From assembly GCA_030411725.1 (NCBI GenBank), contig MU839831.1:1-64000 (forward strand): 64,000 bases of DNA. The letters run 5' to 3'. Numbering within the stretch: the stretch's first letter is position 1; each line of letters starts with the position of its first letter. A model generated the notes under the pieces. It was given only the letters and a program-made list of their open reading frames with translations, was not told the DNA's origin and did no database searches. This document shows positions 54,601 through 64,000 of this stretch, piece after piece. Made by a program: the position numbers and the translations under genes. The stretch is from Echria macrotheca. Its lineage: Eukaryota; Ascomycota; Sordariomycetes; Sordariales; Schizotheciaceae.

Positions 54601-57520
54601 CAAGGACTCCTCGGGCAATGGCGCTTTCAAGAGTTCCCTAGCTATGTCGGTATTTCCGGTCCCTGTTGCCTCTATGACTGCCGCGAAGCACGCGCTGCTC
54701 AGATCATCGGTCCTAAGAGTCCGTTGCCTGTCGAGGAGGGAGAACAGCGGCGCCTCGACTTCGTAGTGAGCAAATATAGGAAGGCTCGCAAGCACATTGG
54801 CGGGTGGCAGCGGATCTTGGCTCGCAGCATAAGATGGATGCAGGGCTTGATAAAGGGTCGCCCATAGGCTGACAAGCTCATCATTTGCCAGGAAGCGAGA
54901 ACAGGTCTCTGATGTAAAAATTGCGTTGTCGGCCAGCTTTGCATGTCGTAGCCAGTACTTCACAGCGTACGAGATAAAGTCTTGTCTGTTCTCGTACGCA
55001 GTATGTCGCCTTCCCTCTCCCGCACGGTACACCATCACTTCTAGTTTGCTCCCCATCGAAAGGTAGTTCAAACAAGCCGTAGCAATACGCCTGTGGGTGG
55101 AGCTCAAAGAGTCGAGAGCAAACCACCCTCCCAAAGGTGAGCTAGCGTTCCAGAGGTAGTCGCGCAGTTCCGGGTGAGCCAGGCGAACCTCTCCTCGTTG
55201 CACAGTAAGAAGCCCACCACAAATGTTTTCCGTCGCCCCTCGCATTGTTGATATGCCCGGTTTCCCGTGGTGGCACTTGCCGGTGCAATCAACCAGCTCC
55301 ATATCCAACAACTCTGACAGCGTAAGGGGGCGGAAGGCGCAGAGCACACGTTCGAGAAGAGTACTGGACCAAGACCGGTCTTCGTGGGGGATAGACCTCA
55401 AAATGGCTTCGAATATTTTGACAGGCGTCGCTGGCGTGAGGTGTAAGATGATATCCTCGAATCCCTCATCTCTAGGCAGTTGAGCATCCAATAACCAGTT
55501 GACAATGAGACCCCATAGCTTTGAGTCCATTCCGCACGACCTTGCAAGAGCTTCGAGTGCCAAGCCGCAGCTATGTAGCTCAGGCCGTCGTTGGATAAGT
55601 GGAAACACTGGAGAAACCGTTGAAACCGTTCGGGCTTTTGGTTTCACCATCCCTGTGGAGTCCGCAACGCTACGTTCTATGTTTTTCCCGGTGGCGGCGG
55701 GAGGGTTGCTAGCGGGCTCAGGTGCATCTCGCATGCGGTACGAACAGTTCGAAAAACTTTCGGGTTTTGGCTCCATCGTGGCCGCTGTCGCACCGCCGTC
55801 CTGTGTGAGAGAGGTCGGATTTGAGCTGGTGATAACAAACTTTAACTTCAAATCGCAGTCTTGGATGAGCTCGTTAATTTCATTGAACAGCCAGGCACCG
55901 TTCTTGATCCTTCCGTCCAAGTTCCCCAAGACGACGAGAAGTGTACGGGGAAGAGTGTCGTTGACCAGTGCCTGAAGTATATGCTCCACATAGACAGCCC
56001 AGAGATCGCCATCAGCTGGCTTACGACAGACTGCGAGTGAGCTCAGGTGTTGACGGTTGACTTCGTCGTCTTCGGCGTTGAAGGTTACGGAACAGCTCTC
56101 GGCGACAAGGGTGGAGAGGGCGGCTTCAGCGGAGTTGCAACGATCATCAAAGGCGTCGAAGTCGAACGTCGCTCCGGCAACCAGTGAGTTTGGGGGCAGC
56201 TCGGTAGCCCAGTGCACCACCGCGTGCGCTAGTTCGGTAGGATCGCAACACGGGAGGTCTCGAGCATCGATCAGCCAGCTGCCCGGACCATCGATATTCA
56301 TGAATTCCAGGAAGGATGTGCGAATGTAGGACTCGGCGAATGAAGTAGATTCGAGTGGGTATCTTGGCGGAGCCTTGGCTACGATCACGGCGATATCCCT
56401 GCCGATTGCTGGGGTGGCAGTCAGTACCTAGGTGTGTTTAAAGACTCGTTAGGTGAGTCATACCAGGGTCCCGCGGCATATAGAGTCGACTAATACCATT
56501 TGCGAGTAATCTCATCAACTCGGAATGTCTCAGAAGATCCCGATGTGCCAGTTCGGCATTGTGTAAGGTAAAGGAATTGGTCCCTAAACCAACAATTGAT
56601 GTTGAATCCTTATTGAAGACCTGTAAAATCCGTAAGAAACTAACCGTCAAGGTAAATCTTGGGTCGTCATACTCTCTGCTTATCGTCGGGGTGTGTTGAG
56701 ACGCCCGCATATGTGGTGACCTGGCTCGAGAGTCTCGTTTCGGCGAAGGAGTTGTTTGTTGCTTGAACCCATTCCACCAGCGGGCCAGAGAGCTCCCATG
56801 CCTCTGCAAATGTCGTCCTGGAGTGAGACATGAGAAGCTCCGCGCAGCCCATCTGCAAGTCAAACTTGGCGCCTTGGTGCGGAGATCCCAAAAAAGCCTG
56901 CAATAATATGATTAGCGAGTGCGCCGATGGATGATTGATATCGATGGACGGACTGACCAAGGAGTGGAGACACATGTAAATAGCTTTGTATTTTTGGTGC
57001 TGGGCCAATACCAGCGCCTTTGGAGCTCGTCAGCGATGTAGATTCTAGCAAAGTCTGGCGGGCGGTGGTACCTCCTTGAGAAGAGAGCCGCCGAGGTCGT
57101 GGGCAACAAACGCAATGGCCGTCTCCTAGCAACGGTAAGCATCAAGAGAAGTATAAATCAGACAAAGTTTTTGCAAACCTCAAACCCCTTTCTAAGTTCC
57201 ATTATCGCATCGAGCAGCTTGGTTGCTTCGCTCCTGGCTCCGTTGCGGGTAAGGATGCCCCCGTTGAGCCCAAAGACATCATAGCGATAAATCGAAAGCC
57301 TGTTTCTCCCGTAGTCGCTGATAGCAGTCGGCAGGAAGTCATCCCAGTTCATATCAGTCCAGCTGCTGTGCTCAGACCCCAGGAGGCCATGGATGACGAT
57401 GATACTATCACCGAGAAGTAAGCGCTGCGGACGTGTTGGCTGGAGAGGTAAAACTCACTCGCAATATACAGGAGCGAACGAACAGACGGTCGTCAAACCA
57501 AGTCCAACAGGCGACATCAT
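51687..57520 (-). CDS. NLR-like protein: hydrolase, NTPase-like, ankyrin, ZZ finger
   Basis: Eight minus-strand exons: 57520-57470, 57424-57179, 57125-57072, 57017-56958, 56897-56673, 56620-56497, 56408-52084 and 52004-51687, giving about 1,800 aa. The first exon and start are the least certain. Residues ~18-250 are an alpha/beta hydrolase-like domain (IIVIHGLLGSEHSSW, FVAHDLGGSLL, FLGSPHQGA); the usual nucleophile Ser of G/A-H-S-x-G-G is Asp here. Residues ~255-640 look like the NTPase region of fungal STAND proteins (LLVVLGNLDG where LDE is usual, then LKFVITSSNP, and a winged-helix-like RPLTLSELL), but no P-loop is seen. About 14 or more ankyrin repeats follow (~900-1640). Past the last intron comes a ZZ-type zinc finger (WCAHC...YICEAYECGG...LCLHCY) and a Glu/Asp/Gly-rich tail. 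Likely an immune-type or allorecognition sensor. Confidence 0.8.
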
Positions 57521-58004
57521 CGTCGTTGTCTTGCTTCGGGTATTCTGCGAGTTCTAGTGGTCGTAGCCCAAGTCTCTCTCGAGACTAATGGAATCTGCTG
57601 TGGTCCCCGCGGGAGAATGGGGGGTCGTTGGCCGCCCTGTGGAATGTAGAATGGTGGGGTTGCTGCTGGGCGCGCCGAATTGCTACAGGCAGGCTACCGT
57701 CCAGGAGTCCAGTTCAGGTGTACAAGCCCGCCGCAAACCCAACCTCTTTGCGGTGCAGGAACCATTGGAAAGCATTCTAATTAAATGGTTACCTAGTTGC
57801 TTAGGAATGCTGCAAAGGCCTTGTGTCCAGCAGGGATATTTCGTCCCTTGGCCTGATTGGGCGGGAAGCGTTGCATGTTGGTGCCCGTTTATGCGGTGAT
57901 AACAGATTTCAGATAAAATTGCTGCGGTGCGACAGCATTGACTAGGTAGATACTAAAGCCAGGAAGGGAAAGAAGGGGGGTCGACAGAGACAAGAGGGGT
58001 GACA
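57521..58004. other. intergenic upstream of the NLR-like gene
   Basis: 484 bp. A 103-codon frame on the plus strand has no family signal. It may hold an unseen 5' exon or leader of the NLR-like gene, and its promoter. Confidence 0.4.
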
Positions 58005-58967
58005 TTAGGTTCCCTTCTCGGCCTGCTTCCACACAGTTCGCAGCGTGATGTCGGAGAATTCGGGGCTATCGAGGTTCAGCCGGCCCAGGTTGTCAACAAG
58101 CTTGCGCGTCTGGTTGCCGTCAATCGTCTCCTTCCTGTAGTTGTGGAGCTTGTTGGTCGGGCCCTTGTCGACCTTGTACAGCACGGGGTCGTCCTTGGGA
58201 TTCGACTTGAACCAGGTCTGTGCCTGGGTGAGATTGTCGGGTGTGACAAGCATGGAGAAGTGCGCCTGGAAATTGATGCCTGGGTCGCGCCTGACGAGAA
58301 CCGCGGCCCGTAGGCTGACAGGCGCTCCTGTCTTGTCTGTGGGGTTCTCCATCAGTGTCCAGGAAGCCGCGTTCGGGTCCCCTCGATTGCGACCAACTGT
58401 CTCGACAGCCCCGCGCACTGTCCCCGCACTTGTCACCTCCCGCTCAACCACCTTTTCCCGCTTCAGCTCCCCTCCAAGTTCAGCCCCCAACGCGCTGCCG
58501 CCGGCTTTGACCAACCCCCCCGCCGTCACTGTCTCCTTTTGCGTGGTGGGGTACACCCAGAAGAAGCCGTCGGGCGAAATCCTGTCGACCACGGGATCCT
58601 CGTCGTCCTCGTTGATGGCCGAAAATCTGATGGTTGTCTGCACCTTCTTGATGCGCCGCCCAAGGTCAACTGGGTCGAAGCGGAAGTGCAGCACGATCAG
58701 GGAGCAATGCTGCGGCGGCTGATCGTCTTCGTCGTCGTCTTCGTCGGGTTCCGAATAAAACCCATGGACGACATCCTTGCAAACGCAGCTCACTGAAATG
58801 CGCCCGTTGTTCCGCTCGATAGCCGTTCCCCGCTGCCACGGATTCTTTAGATTGTTCTCAGTATGCACGTTGTTCGCGTTGCTGACGACCTCGACCACGG
58901 GAATGCTGAAGACAGGAAGGTCATCAACCTCTTGTGATTTCACTTCGCTGAGTTTTGTACTTTCCAT
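58005..58967 (-). CDS. unknown protein divergent from the subtilisin gene
   Basis: Single exon, 320 aa. ATG 58967 (MESTKLSEV) is chosen; the frame extends further upstream only through a TTG. I do not recognise the family. Visible features are a hydrophobic beta-rich section with SLIVLHFRFDPVDLGRR, KKVQTTIRFSAI and GFFWVYPTTQKETVTAGG, a very acidic loop (EPDEDDDEDDQ) and a Gly/Ala stretch (AGGSALGAELGGEL). The C-terminal half also looks beta-rich (SLRAAVLVRRDPGINFQAHF). There is no signal peptide, membrane segment or Cys pattern. It shares a 395-bp upstream region with an intracellular subtilisin, which suggests co-regulation and perhaps a substrate, inhibitor or effector relationship. That is inference only. 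Confidence 0.75.
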   Translation of the reverse strand: MESTKLSEVKSQEVDDLPVFSIPVVEVVSNANNVHTENNLKNPWQRGTAIERNNGRISVSCVCKDVVHGFYSEPDEDDDEDDQPPQHCSLIVLHFRFDPVDLGRRIKKVQTTIRFSAINEDDEDPVVDRISPDGFFWVYPTTQKETVTAGGLVKAGGSALGAELGGELKREKVVEREVTSAGTVRGAVETVGRNRGDPNAASWTLMENPTDKTGAPVSLRAAVLVRRDPGINFQAHFSMLVTPDNLTQAQTWFKSNPKDDPVLYKVDKGPTNKLHNYRKETIDGNQTRKLVDNLGRLNLDSPEFSDITLRTVWKQAEKGT

Positions 58968-59362
58968 GTCGTCCACGTAGATTCTTCGTACTTGGCGTTT
59001 GTGGTCTGACAAACACGTATTTACTGCCAGAGACAACCGGCCCGGGAAAGCTTATCACTAAATAATACCCAGCGGAGATGCTGGGCTGCGCCGGGTGTGG
59101 CGGCCATTGCATTGTACCCCCCTCCCTCAAGACCCCGGCCAGCAGAAGAGGCACATTGCACAGGTGCCATGCATGGAGTTATACGACGTGCGGAAGGAGC
59201 CCTGTCTGGCTTCTGCCATGCATCCCGCCACTGACAAGTTGGTGTGTGGCAGCCCATCATCAATGTATGCTCCCCCAGGTTCCCGCATCTCGCTCCCGAC
59301 ACACGACATACGATCCAGGCCATCATCAGTTTTGGATATTCACCCTCATATCACGACCAGCA
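58968..59362. promoter_or_regulatory. shared divergent promoter, unknown / subtilisin
   Basis: 395 bp between two divergent starts (58967 minus, 59363 plus). No gene and no repeat. It must carry the promoters of both genes; no specific site could be assigned. Confidence 0.5.
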
Positions 59363-62300
59363 ATGGCGGATCTCTTTCCCGCAGGACTGGACGAACCAGT
59401 CGACGAAATTGAAACGATATCCGTCGACGGCGAGGATGTCGACACAAACGACGACCAGGAGATAGAAGTTGAAGGGGACGTGGAAGACGATGGAGGGCTG
59501 GAAGAAGATGACGAGGCGGTAATAGAGGAAAAGGTCATCGATCCCGAAGAGCTCAGTGAAAAGTTGTTGGAGATCGAGAATCAGCTTGGTGCTCCAAACT
59601 ATGTACAAAAACTCGAGGTGGATACCAAAGAGCAAACGGCGTTCCTGGAAAAATATGGCGATTTCCTTGGGTTGCAACCCTCAGAAAAGGAGGACAACGT
59701 CCTTCACATCATGGCCTCGAAGCGGCCGGTCAGCCCGTTTCTGATACGGCATATCCTCGCCAACCACAAAGAGAGGATGGACGACCGGGACAACGCGCGA
59801 CGCCGACCACTGACTGTGGCCATTGAGGTTCGAAAGGAGCTCTTCATCAAGACAGTGCTAGAAAGCAAATATGATGACGCTGATCTGGAGCGGATCCTCG
59901 GAGTGGTATCTTCCGATATGGGCAACGGCATTCATTCGGCCATTAGGAATGGCCTGGACCCCCAGCTCATCATCGAGCTCATCGGCAAAGTATCGGACGA
60001 TGTGCTGAAAGCCAAGGACGGTGCTGGTTGCACGCCTCTCCACCGTGCGGTCGAGTATGAGAGGTGCACCGCAGCTCAGCTCGATGTCGTAAAGGCTCTT
60101 CTGCAAAGGGGTGATTCGGCATTGGACCAGAAGAATCACGCCAGACAGTCCGTTTATCAGTATCACTTCTTCAAGAGGCCTCGGGAAGAAAAGACGACCG
60201 CCAAGCCTGTGCTTCCTGCCAAACCGCGGTCCACCAATATATCCCAGCCGCAGGGCTCATCGGCACTCGGTGACAAGACAGTTGACGGGAGAGGGAAGAA
60301 ACCAGTGTATGAGATGGAAGATCCGAAGAAACGGGGACAAGAAACACTACCCGGGCAGCAGCAACCCCACGGCAACGGAGAATTTGCTCTTCGGCGGGCT
60401 GGAACGTTCAGACAGGACGACGGCGTCAAAGACGCCGAGCCGAAAACGCCCATAAGCCCAGCGAACTATCAAGCAAATGTCTCCCGCAAGACCACCGTCC
60501 CAGGTCAGCCTCCGCCTACCAGACCTCCCATAGCCCAGACCAAGTCTTCGTCGTCCACTACCAAAACACAGCGGGGCACACCTAAGCGCGTGGTCAAGAT
60601 GATGGCGCCCAGGATAACTACCGTCGCACCTCCCGTAAGCAAGGAGTTCGCAGATCAGATTGCCAAGGAAGTCAAGCTTGCCTACCTGAGATCGACCTTC
60701 AAGAACGGCCATAGAAACCACGATACGGCCGTGGAGTTTCTCTATGGCGATAGGCAATGTAAGTAGGGTCAGATTTGAGCATGAATTCCGCCACCAAGCG
60801 CTGACTCTGTCCAGCAAAACACATCTGCTTCAACCTTCTCCAGCGAGACAAGCCTCTCGGCCAAAAGTCCCTCGCGAGGGGAAGTTACAGTCGGTTCGAA
60901 TTCGACACGGCTCTCCAGTTCGTTGCTGTCGGTCCGATCTCGGTGCACAAGCCCGGCGAGCCGGTAAATCCGGAACGCGGCCGGCGCGACATGGTGACGC
61001 TGTTCGAGTGGCTCAAGTCCAAGAAGGTGAAGAACATCATCAAGGTCATCGTAGAGGATTCCAAGGATCCCTACCACAGTGATGAGGCCATAGTGGAAGC
61101 CCTACGGCACTTCAGCATTGAGATCCTGGACTGGAGCAAGCCCGATATCTGCCCAGAGACGATCCGGGCGGCTTGCAAGGATGCGCGAGAGTTGCTCCTG
61201 TCATGGAGCGGGCTGAACGGAATGCTGATCGCATGGGCAGGAGTGGAAGGGCTGGCGAACATGGCGTCTCTCACGGACATACACCTCCGACAGATAAATG
61301 TGAGTTTTTCTTTGTCGTGTATGAAACCCCAGGTTGACAAGGCGCAGAATTTGGAGTCAGAGGACTGGACCACCAAGAAACTGGATGACTTCGAGAAGCG
61401 CCTCAAGAACACCCGGGACTGGCTCAATGCAAAGCGTAAGATATCGGCCGAGAAGACCTTAGGGAAAGGCAAGGTGGTAGACATGCCTCCCATCACGGTC
61501 CATCGGCCTAGGGTCCAGGTTAAAGCCGACGGTTTGCAGCCGCTGGAAGGCGGGCCGGAGCAGAGCAAGGAGACGGTGATCAAAGACCACCAGTGGCTCG
61601 AGATCATGGACCGGTTTGCCAGCGGCATTTACACGCTTCCGCCCGACGAAATCATCAAGTCAGTCCCCGATCTCCCCATGGATCTCAAGCGCGATGTCCG
61701 TATTTGCTTGATCGACGACGGCGTGGACACGGAGCACAAGGGCATCTCGGAGCGCATGGACGGCGGTCGATCATTTGGGACGTATACCGGTGACGAGTAC
61801 CGTGGTATGGCCATGCCCTTTTACGATTCAACCACAGGTCATGGCACATTGATGGCCAATATGATGGTAAGGGTCTGTCCTTACGCCAAAATCGAGTCGT
61901 ACCGCCTGGACACGCGGCGAGGGGACGACCAGCGCATTCACTTTACAGCCAAGAGTGCTGCCGATGTAAGTTTGCTCTGCACAACACAAGAGGGACGAGA
62001 CCTAACGTTTCAGGCACTCGAATACGCGGTCAAGCAGGACTTTGATATCATATCCATGTCATGGACGGTCAAGCAGGAGATGGGCGTGGACGAGGACAAC
62101 TCAAAAGACATCACGCGGCTCAACGACGCCCTGCGTCAGGCAGTCAACAAGTCCCTCGTCTTCTGTTCTGCGCCGGACACTGGCGACATCAGCCCGGAGG
62201 AGCTCGGCTCGTACTATCCCGTCGGGTCCGGGATCAAGGAGCTGTTCCGCATCGGGGCGGCCAAGGCGGACGGGCAAGCGTGGCCGCAGGCGGGCGGGCG

Positions 62301-62751
62301 CAACATTGTCGAGTACATCCTGCCGGGACACGACGTGCGGGAGAAGAAGGGCGAGGAGGTTGTGCAGAACGACAAGACGCTCAAATCGGGGTCGTCGATC
62401 GCGACGGCGCTGGCGGCGGGGCTGGCGGCGCTGATGATCCACGTGGTACGCATGGCGGCCATGCACACGTACGAGCTGAAGAAGGACAAGTCGAACGAGG
62501 CGAACATCATCAAGCTGCACTCGCTCAGCAGCATCAGGTCGCACGCGACGATGCGCAAGACGTTCAACAACATGACGCGCAGCAAGACGTACGTGCACGT
62601 GTGGAACCACTTCAACCAGAACGGTATCGACCTCCGGACGGCCAACGAAGTCGAGGATCCCACGGCCGAGAAGTGGCGGATCATCGCCGAGCTGGCGCGC
62701 GATATCGTGTCGTCCAAGAACATTAACGATCCAAAGTCCGCTGGGGCCTGA
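59363..62751 (+). CDS. intracellular subtilisin (S8) with ankyrin-like N terminus
   Basis: Exons 59363-60758, 60815-61965 and 62014-62751, with introns of 56 nt (GTAAGT...CCAG) and 48 nt (GTAAGT...TTTCAG), give 1,094 aa. A further 33-nt GTGAGT...CAG segment at 61300-61332 is in phase and may also be removed. The start MADLFPAGL has no signal peptide. Residues ~15-60 are very acidic, ~100-280 resemble degenerate ankyrin repeats (NVLHIMASKRP, TPLHRAVEYER), followed by a long Pro/Ser/Lys-rich linker. The S8 domain has all three catalytic residues: Asp in CLIDDGVD (~763), His in GHGTLMANM (~808) and Ser in SGSSIATALAAGLAAL (~976). This type of cytosolic subtilisin also occurs as an effector domain of fungal NLR proteins, and here it lies beside an NLR-like gene. 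Confidence 0.87.
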
Positions 62752-63669
62752 GCCACCTACGGGTTGTGTTCTTCAGTGGGAATGTAGGTATGCTCACGGT
62801 CGGGAATGAAGGAACCGGCATTGCGGACCCGGTTTGTCGTGTGAGGCCGCTGGATATTGGTGTTGTGGTGATAACTGTGGGTCGAATCGGTACGGCGCGC
62901 ACGGCGGTCGAGACCCGCGCGGGATCATGATCGGGTGGCGTGGCGCATGTGTGTAAAATCCGGGGGTCGAACGATCGGGAATCGACGACGTCGATGGATT
63001 CGGGAGCATAAACTGAGCCCGGGAGGCTGAGTCGTAGTGGTAGAGTAGAGGAGCGAGTGAGTGAGTAATGCATCAGTCAGGCCACGGGGGTTTCTATACC
63101 ATTCCTTCAATGCAAAATTTTCTTCAAGAGTCGACCACGACGATGCGCTCAATTGACGATCGCCAGTGTCGTCATCGTTTTAGCGGGATCGGGATCAGGC
63201 ACGTGGGCGGCTACTCTACAATGAAACGGCGCTGGTGGCTTGTCCGGGGTGCCGAGCTGCTTTCCCAACTGGGATGGATCGCTGTCGCCGTCGCTGCACT
63301 GCCAAAATGCCAAACTCTGCCAACAGCAACAAGCGAAGCGAAGGAAAAAAAAAGAGTTCAGATGCCGCTGCTGCTGTGGGGCACACGCTGAAATCTGGGT
63401 GGAAGGCCAATTTCAAAGATTGCGCTCTCGACCATGCGATCCACCGCGGCGTCGAGGGGAGGATGGATCGAGGACGAGACTGAGCCCACTCTGAGAGGGA
63501 TCGCTTGGCGTCGTCTTGGCTAGCGCTCGCGACGTTATTTAACCAAACGCGCCGCTGTTCGAATTACCTAGCTGGAAATTCGGTGGTTTGACATTTTGTT
63601 TCCTTGACATTCGTTTCCAGCCGATTATTAGAGATTTGATCGCATTGTATTTGACGACACATCATCGAG
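62752..63669. other. intergenic, no gene supported
   Basis: 918 bp. Only short frames without family signal. It should carry the subtilisin terminator and the promoter of the RTA1 gene. Confidence 0.5.
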
Positions 63670-64000
63670 ATGAGTTCACCAACAGGGCCTCCACCAGGGG
63701 TTGTGACAGGTACGTTTTGTTTTCTTCTTCGATCTCAATTGCCGATAAACAGAAGTACGGAATACTGATACGACGAACAGGTAGCCCGCGTAGCGGAGGT
63801 TATGTCGACCCCAACTGGCCGTTCCCCGGCGGACCCAACGACGCGCCCGTCATCATCTACGGCTACACGCCCTCGTTCGCGCTCGCGCTGCTAGCCGACA
63901 TCATCTTCCTCCTCTTCTTCGTCGTACACAGCTGGCAGGTGGTGCGGCACCGGTCGTGGTACTTCGTGACCTTCTCGGTCGGCCTGCTGTTCGAGATCGT
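63670..64000 (+). CDS. RTA1-like membrane protein (partial, runs off window)
   Basis: Exon 1 is 63670-63709, a 71-nt intron follows (GTACGT...GAACAG) and exon 2 starts at 63781 and continues past the edge. The 87 or so visible residues contain the RTA1-family opening: an extracellular YGYTPSFALALLADIIF and the first membrane helix, FLLFFVVHSWQVVRHRSW, then YFVTFSVGLLFEIV. RTA1-type proteins have seven membrane helices and are linked to resistance to aminocholesterol-like compounds and to lipid movement. The family is clear from the first helices, but completeness cannot be judged here. Confidence 0.85.

Noticed and set aside
57425..57584. alternative 5' exon of the NLR-like gene starting after TTAG at 57585
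   Set aside because: It continues well in frame but would need a 34-nt intron and has no ATG. The model with ATG 57520 and a 45-nt intron is preferred, though only with moderate confidence.
62061..62726. 221-codon frame inside the subtilisin gene
   Set aside because: It is a shifted frame of GC-rich codons of the S8 domain, rich in Arg/Gly/His repeats, and the real frame has the full catalytic triad.
1..64000. tRNA, rRNA, CRISPR arrays, bacterial-type operons
   Set aside because: None seen. Introns, telomere and gene families are eukaryotic.

Overview
The window is the left end of a chromosome from a filamentous ascomycete (Pezizomycotina, most likely Sordariomycetes; the species is not identified). 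It opens with 95 bp of CCCTAA telomere repeat. The organism call rests on short 45-90 nt introns with GTRNGT donors and CTAAC/CTGAC branch points, HET-domain genes, Pth11-like receptors, LysM proteins, a killer-toxin-like chitinase, RTA1, and AT-rich blocks whose stop codons look like repeat-induced point mutation (RIP). No tRNA, rRNA or CRISPR array was seen. All gene models were spliced by hand from reading frame and splice sites.

Layout. 0-5 kb: telomere, AT-rich relic, a truncated HET-protein 3' end, then an intact HET gene. 5-17 kb: a secreted chitin-targeting cluster with two LysM proteins, a 1,282-aa subgroup-C chitinase divergent from one of them, and a small secreted peptidoglycan-binding-like protein. 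Two paralogues of an unknown family bracket the LysM and chitinase genes; one of them is killed by a single TAG. 19.0-28.1 kb: a nested block of mobile elements. A 9.1-kb unit with ~85-bp terminal inverted repeats holds a reverse solo LTR, which holds a full Ty1/copia element, and three small non-RIPed MITEs sit inside these. 28-39.6 kb: secreted metallo-beta-lactamase-fold protein, ankyrin protein, second HET protein, transcription-factor-like protein, extended SDR, GST and a Pth11-like receptor. 41.9-51.3 kb: a nuclear-type basic protein, an unexpected secreted solute-binding-protein fold, a Cys-rich secreted protein, a second Pth11-like receptor, an alpha/beta hydrolase and a DUF3237-like protein. 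51.7-62.8 kb: an 1,800-aa NLR-like ankyrin protein without a P-loop and with a ZZ finger, then a divergent pair (unknown protein and intracellular subtilisin with an ankyrin-like N terminus). An RTA1 gene runs off the right edge.

How the genes may work together. The 5-17 kb cluster looks like an attack or self-protection module aimed at chitin. The HET, ankyrin, NLR-like and subtilisin genes look like a subtelomeric allorecognition or immunity repertoire. Both statements are inferences from domain content and gene order. The least expected items are the bracketed chitinase/LysM cluster with its broken unknown-family gene, the five-layer transposon nest, and the NLR-like protein that seems to have lost both its NTPase and its hydrolase catalytic residues.
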